Source of the DNA: an uncultured Oscillibacter sp.
GTDB lineage: Bacteria; Bacillota; Clostridia; Oscillospirales; Oscillospiraceae
Direction: 5' to 3'
NCBI GenBank assembly: GCA_948435975.1
Contig: CAOJHG010000096.1
Coordinates: forward strand, 1-7,397
Length of the DNA stretch: 7,397 nt
The notes under the pieces are model-generated. The model saw only the letters and a list, made by a program, of their open reading frames with translations. It was not told the origin of the DNA and searched no databases. The translations under genes were made by a program, and so were the position numbers. Positions 5,725-7,397 of this stretch are shown one piece after another; positions within the stretch are counted from its first letter, which is position 1; each line of letters begins with the position of its first letter.

Positions 5725-7214
5725 TACCGGGGCCGGACCGGCAGGCGAATCGTGACGACCGCCCCGCCGCCGTCTGCATTGCCAATAGTGAAGGCACCTT
5801 TATGCAGATTGACGATCTCATCACACACCGCCAGGCCGATGCCGCTTCCACGGGCCTTCGACGTGCCTTTGTAAAACTTCTGCTTGATGAACGGCAGCTC
5901 CGCCTCCGGGATGCCTGGGCCGTAATCCCGGACTCGTACCACCTGCTCATCCCCTTCCTGAACGATTGAGGCCGCAATCCGCTTCCCTGCGCCGCCGTGC
6001 TTCGAGGCGTTGTCCAGGACATTACAGAAAACCTGTTTCAAACGCTCTGGGTCTCCCGAGATCAGCGGCAGATCTCCATCTCCGGGACTGTACTCCAAGC
6101 TGATCCCCTCCTGGCGGAACAGCTCCTGATAGGTGAAAATAGCGTCTTCCAATTCCGCCTGAAGGTCCACATCCTCGATTTGCAGTGTGAACCGTCCATC
6201 CTCCATCTTGGAAAATTCCAACAGCTCCTCCACCATATTGGACAGCCGCCGGGACTCGTTTACGATGATCCGCAGGCCCCGGCGGAGCTGTCCTGGGTCG
6301 CTGGTGTCCTCCAGAATATCTTCCAGGATCGTTTCGCCCCAGCCGTTGATAGCTGTCAGAGGGGTCCGCAGCTCATGGGAAACAGAGGAAATAAAGTCCC
6401 GCTTCATCTTCTCATTCTGGCTGATTTTCAGGGACATATTATTGATGTTGTCCACCAGCTCTCCCAGCTCGTCGTCATAGTGGTTTTTAATGAGGTATCC
6501 GTAACTGCCGGCGGTAATCTGCTTGGCCGCGTCCGTCACCTCCGCAACAGGCTCCACAACGTTGTTGATGAAGAGAAGATTGGAAATCACCACCAGCGCC
6601 ATACACAGCATCGCAATCAGGAAAATCGCCAGCACCGCAATCATTACCTGCCGGTTTACTGCACGAAGGGAGGTCACCAGGCGGATGATGCCCACCACCC
6701 GTCCGTTAGAAACCAGCGGGCAGGACACCGCCAGAATCGTTTCCCCCGTCTCCAGGTCTGGGCCTTGGTAGGGGGCCACCTGATTTTGCAGAGCCTTCGA
6801 GATGTCCTCTGTCCGCGGAGAGGTGCCCGCCGTCAGTCCGGAGGTGGAAACTTGAATCCGTCCGCTGGAGCCGATGAACTGAAGCTCAATCTTGTTCTTG
6901 TCCTCGAAGGATTCGGCGGACTGGACGGCTTTCTGATAGTAGTTGGCAAACCCATTGTCCATAAAATACTCATTAAAGGAGTTTGCTAACGCCTGTGCGC
7001 GGCTCTCCAGCCCCTTTTGCATGGAGCCATAGTAATAGTTGGAAATCCCAGTGGAAAATAAGGCCACAATCAGTACCAGCAGCGCCAGAATCGGCACAAT
7101 GGAGTTAAAAATCCACCGCTGCCGCAGTCCCCGCAGGCGAAGGGACTTCCAGCGCTGCTGTTTTTCTGTGCCCACGCCGCCGCTCCACGACGCTTCCTGC
7201 TTCACAGTCCCCAT
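5724..7214 (-). CDS. Two-component sensor histidine kinase
   Basis: The 496-residue membrane kinase autophosphorylates on histidine and passes the phosphate to the regulator encoded just upstream. A basic N-terminal stretch precedes TM1 at about 36-56. An extracytoplasmic domain of about 130 residues (57-187) resembles a PAS-like or Cache fold, with IELQFIGSSGRIQVSTSG and ILAVSCPLVSNGRVVGII. TM2 is about 188-213, then HAMP (about 215-268, with NNVVEPVAEVTDAAKQIT). The HisKA motif SHELRTPLTAINGWGE places the phospho-acceptor at H280. The ATPase domain has the N box NVLDNASKHG (398-407), G1 DYGPGIP (430-436), an F box FIKQKFYKG and G2 GSGIGLAV (456-463). The ATG at 7214 overlaps the regulator end by 13 bases. 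A GTG at 7205, overlapping the regulator stop as GTGA, is an alternative that shortens the protein by three residues. The signal sensed is unknown. Confidence 0.95.
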   Translation of the reverse strand: MGTVKQEASWSGGVGTEKQQRWKSLRLRGLRQRWIFNSIVPILALLVLIVALFSTGISNYYYGSMQKGLESRAQALANSFNEYFMDNGFANYYQKAVQSAESFEDKNKIELQFIGSSGRIQVSTSGLTAGTSPRTEDISKALQNQVAPYQGPDLETGETILAVSCPLVSNGRVVGIIRLVTSLRAVNRQVMIAVLAIFLIAMLCMALVVISNLLFINNVVEPVAEVTDAAKQITAGSYGYLIKNHYDDELGELVDNINNMSLKISQNEKMKRDFISSVSHELRTPLTAINGWGETILEDILEDTSDPGQLRRGLRIIVNESRRLSNMVEELLEFSKMEDGRFTLQIEDVDLQAELEDAIFTYQELFRQEGISLEYSPGDGDLPLISGDPERLKQVFCNVLDNASKHGGAGKRIAASIVQEGDEQVVRVRDYGPGIPEAELPFIKQKFYKGTSKARGSGIGLAVCDEIVNLHKGAFTIGNADGGGAVVTIRLPVRPR

Positions 7215-7397
7215 TTATAGCCGTACCCCCAAACGGTGGTGATATAGGCGGGATTCTGTACATTGTCTTCGATTTTCAGCCGAAGCCGCCGGATATTCAC
7301 GTCCACGATTTTCAGCTCGCCAAAATAGTCCCGGCCCCACACCATGTCCAAAATCTCCTCACGGGACAGGGCCTTTCCAGGATTCTCCATGAAGACC
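7202..7397 (-). CDS. OmpR/PhoB-family response regulator (partial, C-terminal DNA-binding part)
   Basis: Only the last 64 codons are in the window; the receiver domain lies beyond the right edge. The visible part is the end of a winged-helix DNA-binding domain. MENPGKALSREEILDMVWG fits the start of the trans_reg_C core; VDVNIRRLRLKIED is the recognition helix; and YITTVWGYGYKWGL is the C-terminal wing hairpin with the typical RGxGYxw-like ending. The frame continues unbroken to the window edge (V and F before the methionine at 7390), so that methionine is internal and not a start. The stop at 7204-7202 lies inside the first codons of the kinase gene. This overlap and order make the two a cognate pair. 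The receiver domain and upstream promoter cannot be judged from here. Confidence 0.93.
   Translation of the reverse strand, partial: VFMENPGKALSREEILDMVWGRDYFGELKIVDVNIRRLRLKIEDNVQNPAYITTVWGYGYKWGL

Noticed and set aside
5405..6022. A 205-codon minus-strand frame overlapping the kinase end, the small membrane protein and the DUF1385 start
   Set aside because: It is the off-frame reading of three real genes; the product is rich in R and S with no domain, and the three true genes each have their own ribosome site or family motifs.
5997..6989. A 330-codon plus-strand frame opposite the histidine kinase
   Set aside because: It has the same mirrored codon register relative to the kinase, which explains the lack of stops. 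No plausible domain or membrane pattern.

Overview
The window looks like chromosomal housekeeping DNA from a moderately GC-rich anaerobic member of the Bacillota. The gene content (recA-recX-rimO, the DUF1385-prmC pair, a PspC-domain peptide, a Cdd1-like helix-hairpin-helix gene), the strong AGGAGG-type ribosome sites and the protein flavour point to Clostridia, most likely the Oscillospiraceae or a close relative. The genus is an inference. About 97% of the window is coding and every gene lies on the minus strand, so transcription runs from high to low coordinates. No mobile element, RNA gene, CRISPR array or prophage signal was seen.

In transcription order, the right end (7397 to about 5485) holds the DNA-binding end of an OmpR-family response regulator. 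Its 3' end overlaps a complete two-transmembrane sensor histidine kinase. A 74-residue two-helix membrane protein of unknown function follows, and its ribosome site includes the kinase stop codon. The middle (5459 to 3359) holds a DUF1385 membrane protein, the release-factor glutamine methyltransferase PrmC, and a 63-residue stand-alone PspC-domain peptide. The left half (3301 to 1) holds RecA, RecX, the ribosomal protein S12 methylthiotransferase RimO, and the first 73 codons of a Cdd1-like helix-hairpin-helix protein that runs off the window.

The genes are tightly packed. recX starts inside recA, rimO starts on the recX stop, the helix-hairpin-helix gene starts on the rimO stop, and the kinase starts inside the regulator gene. 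The only gaps are 14 to 57 bases long. None holds a convincing terminator or promoter, so long polycistronic messages with translational coupling are likely. RecA and RecX form a recombinase and modulator pair. RimO and PrmC both modify the translation apparatus (S12 and release factors). The right-hand part is a signalling and envelope cassette.

I did not find a clearly new system. The points most worth a second look are the orphan two-helix protein locked to the kinase, the GGQ tripeptide and possible metal site of the DUF1385 protein beside PrmC, the Cdd1-like gene coupled to rimO, and the absence of a recognisable LexA box before recA.
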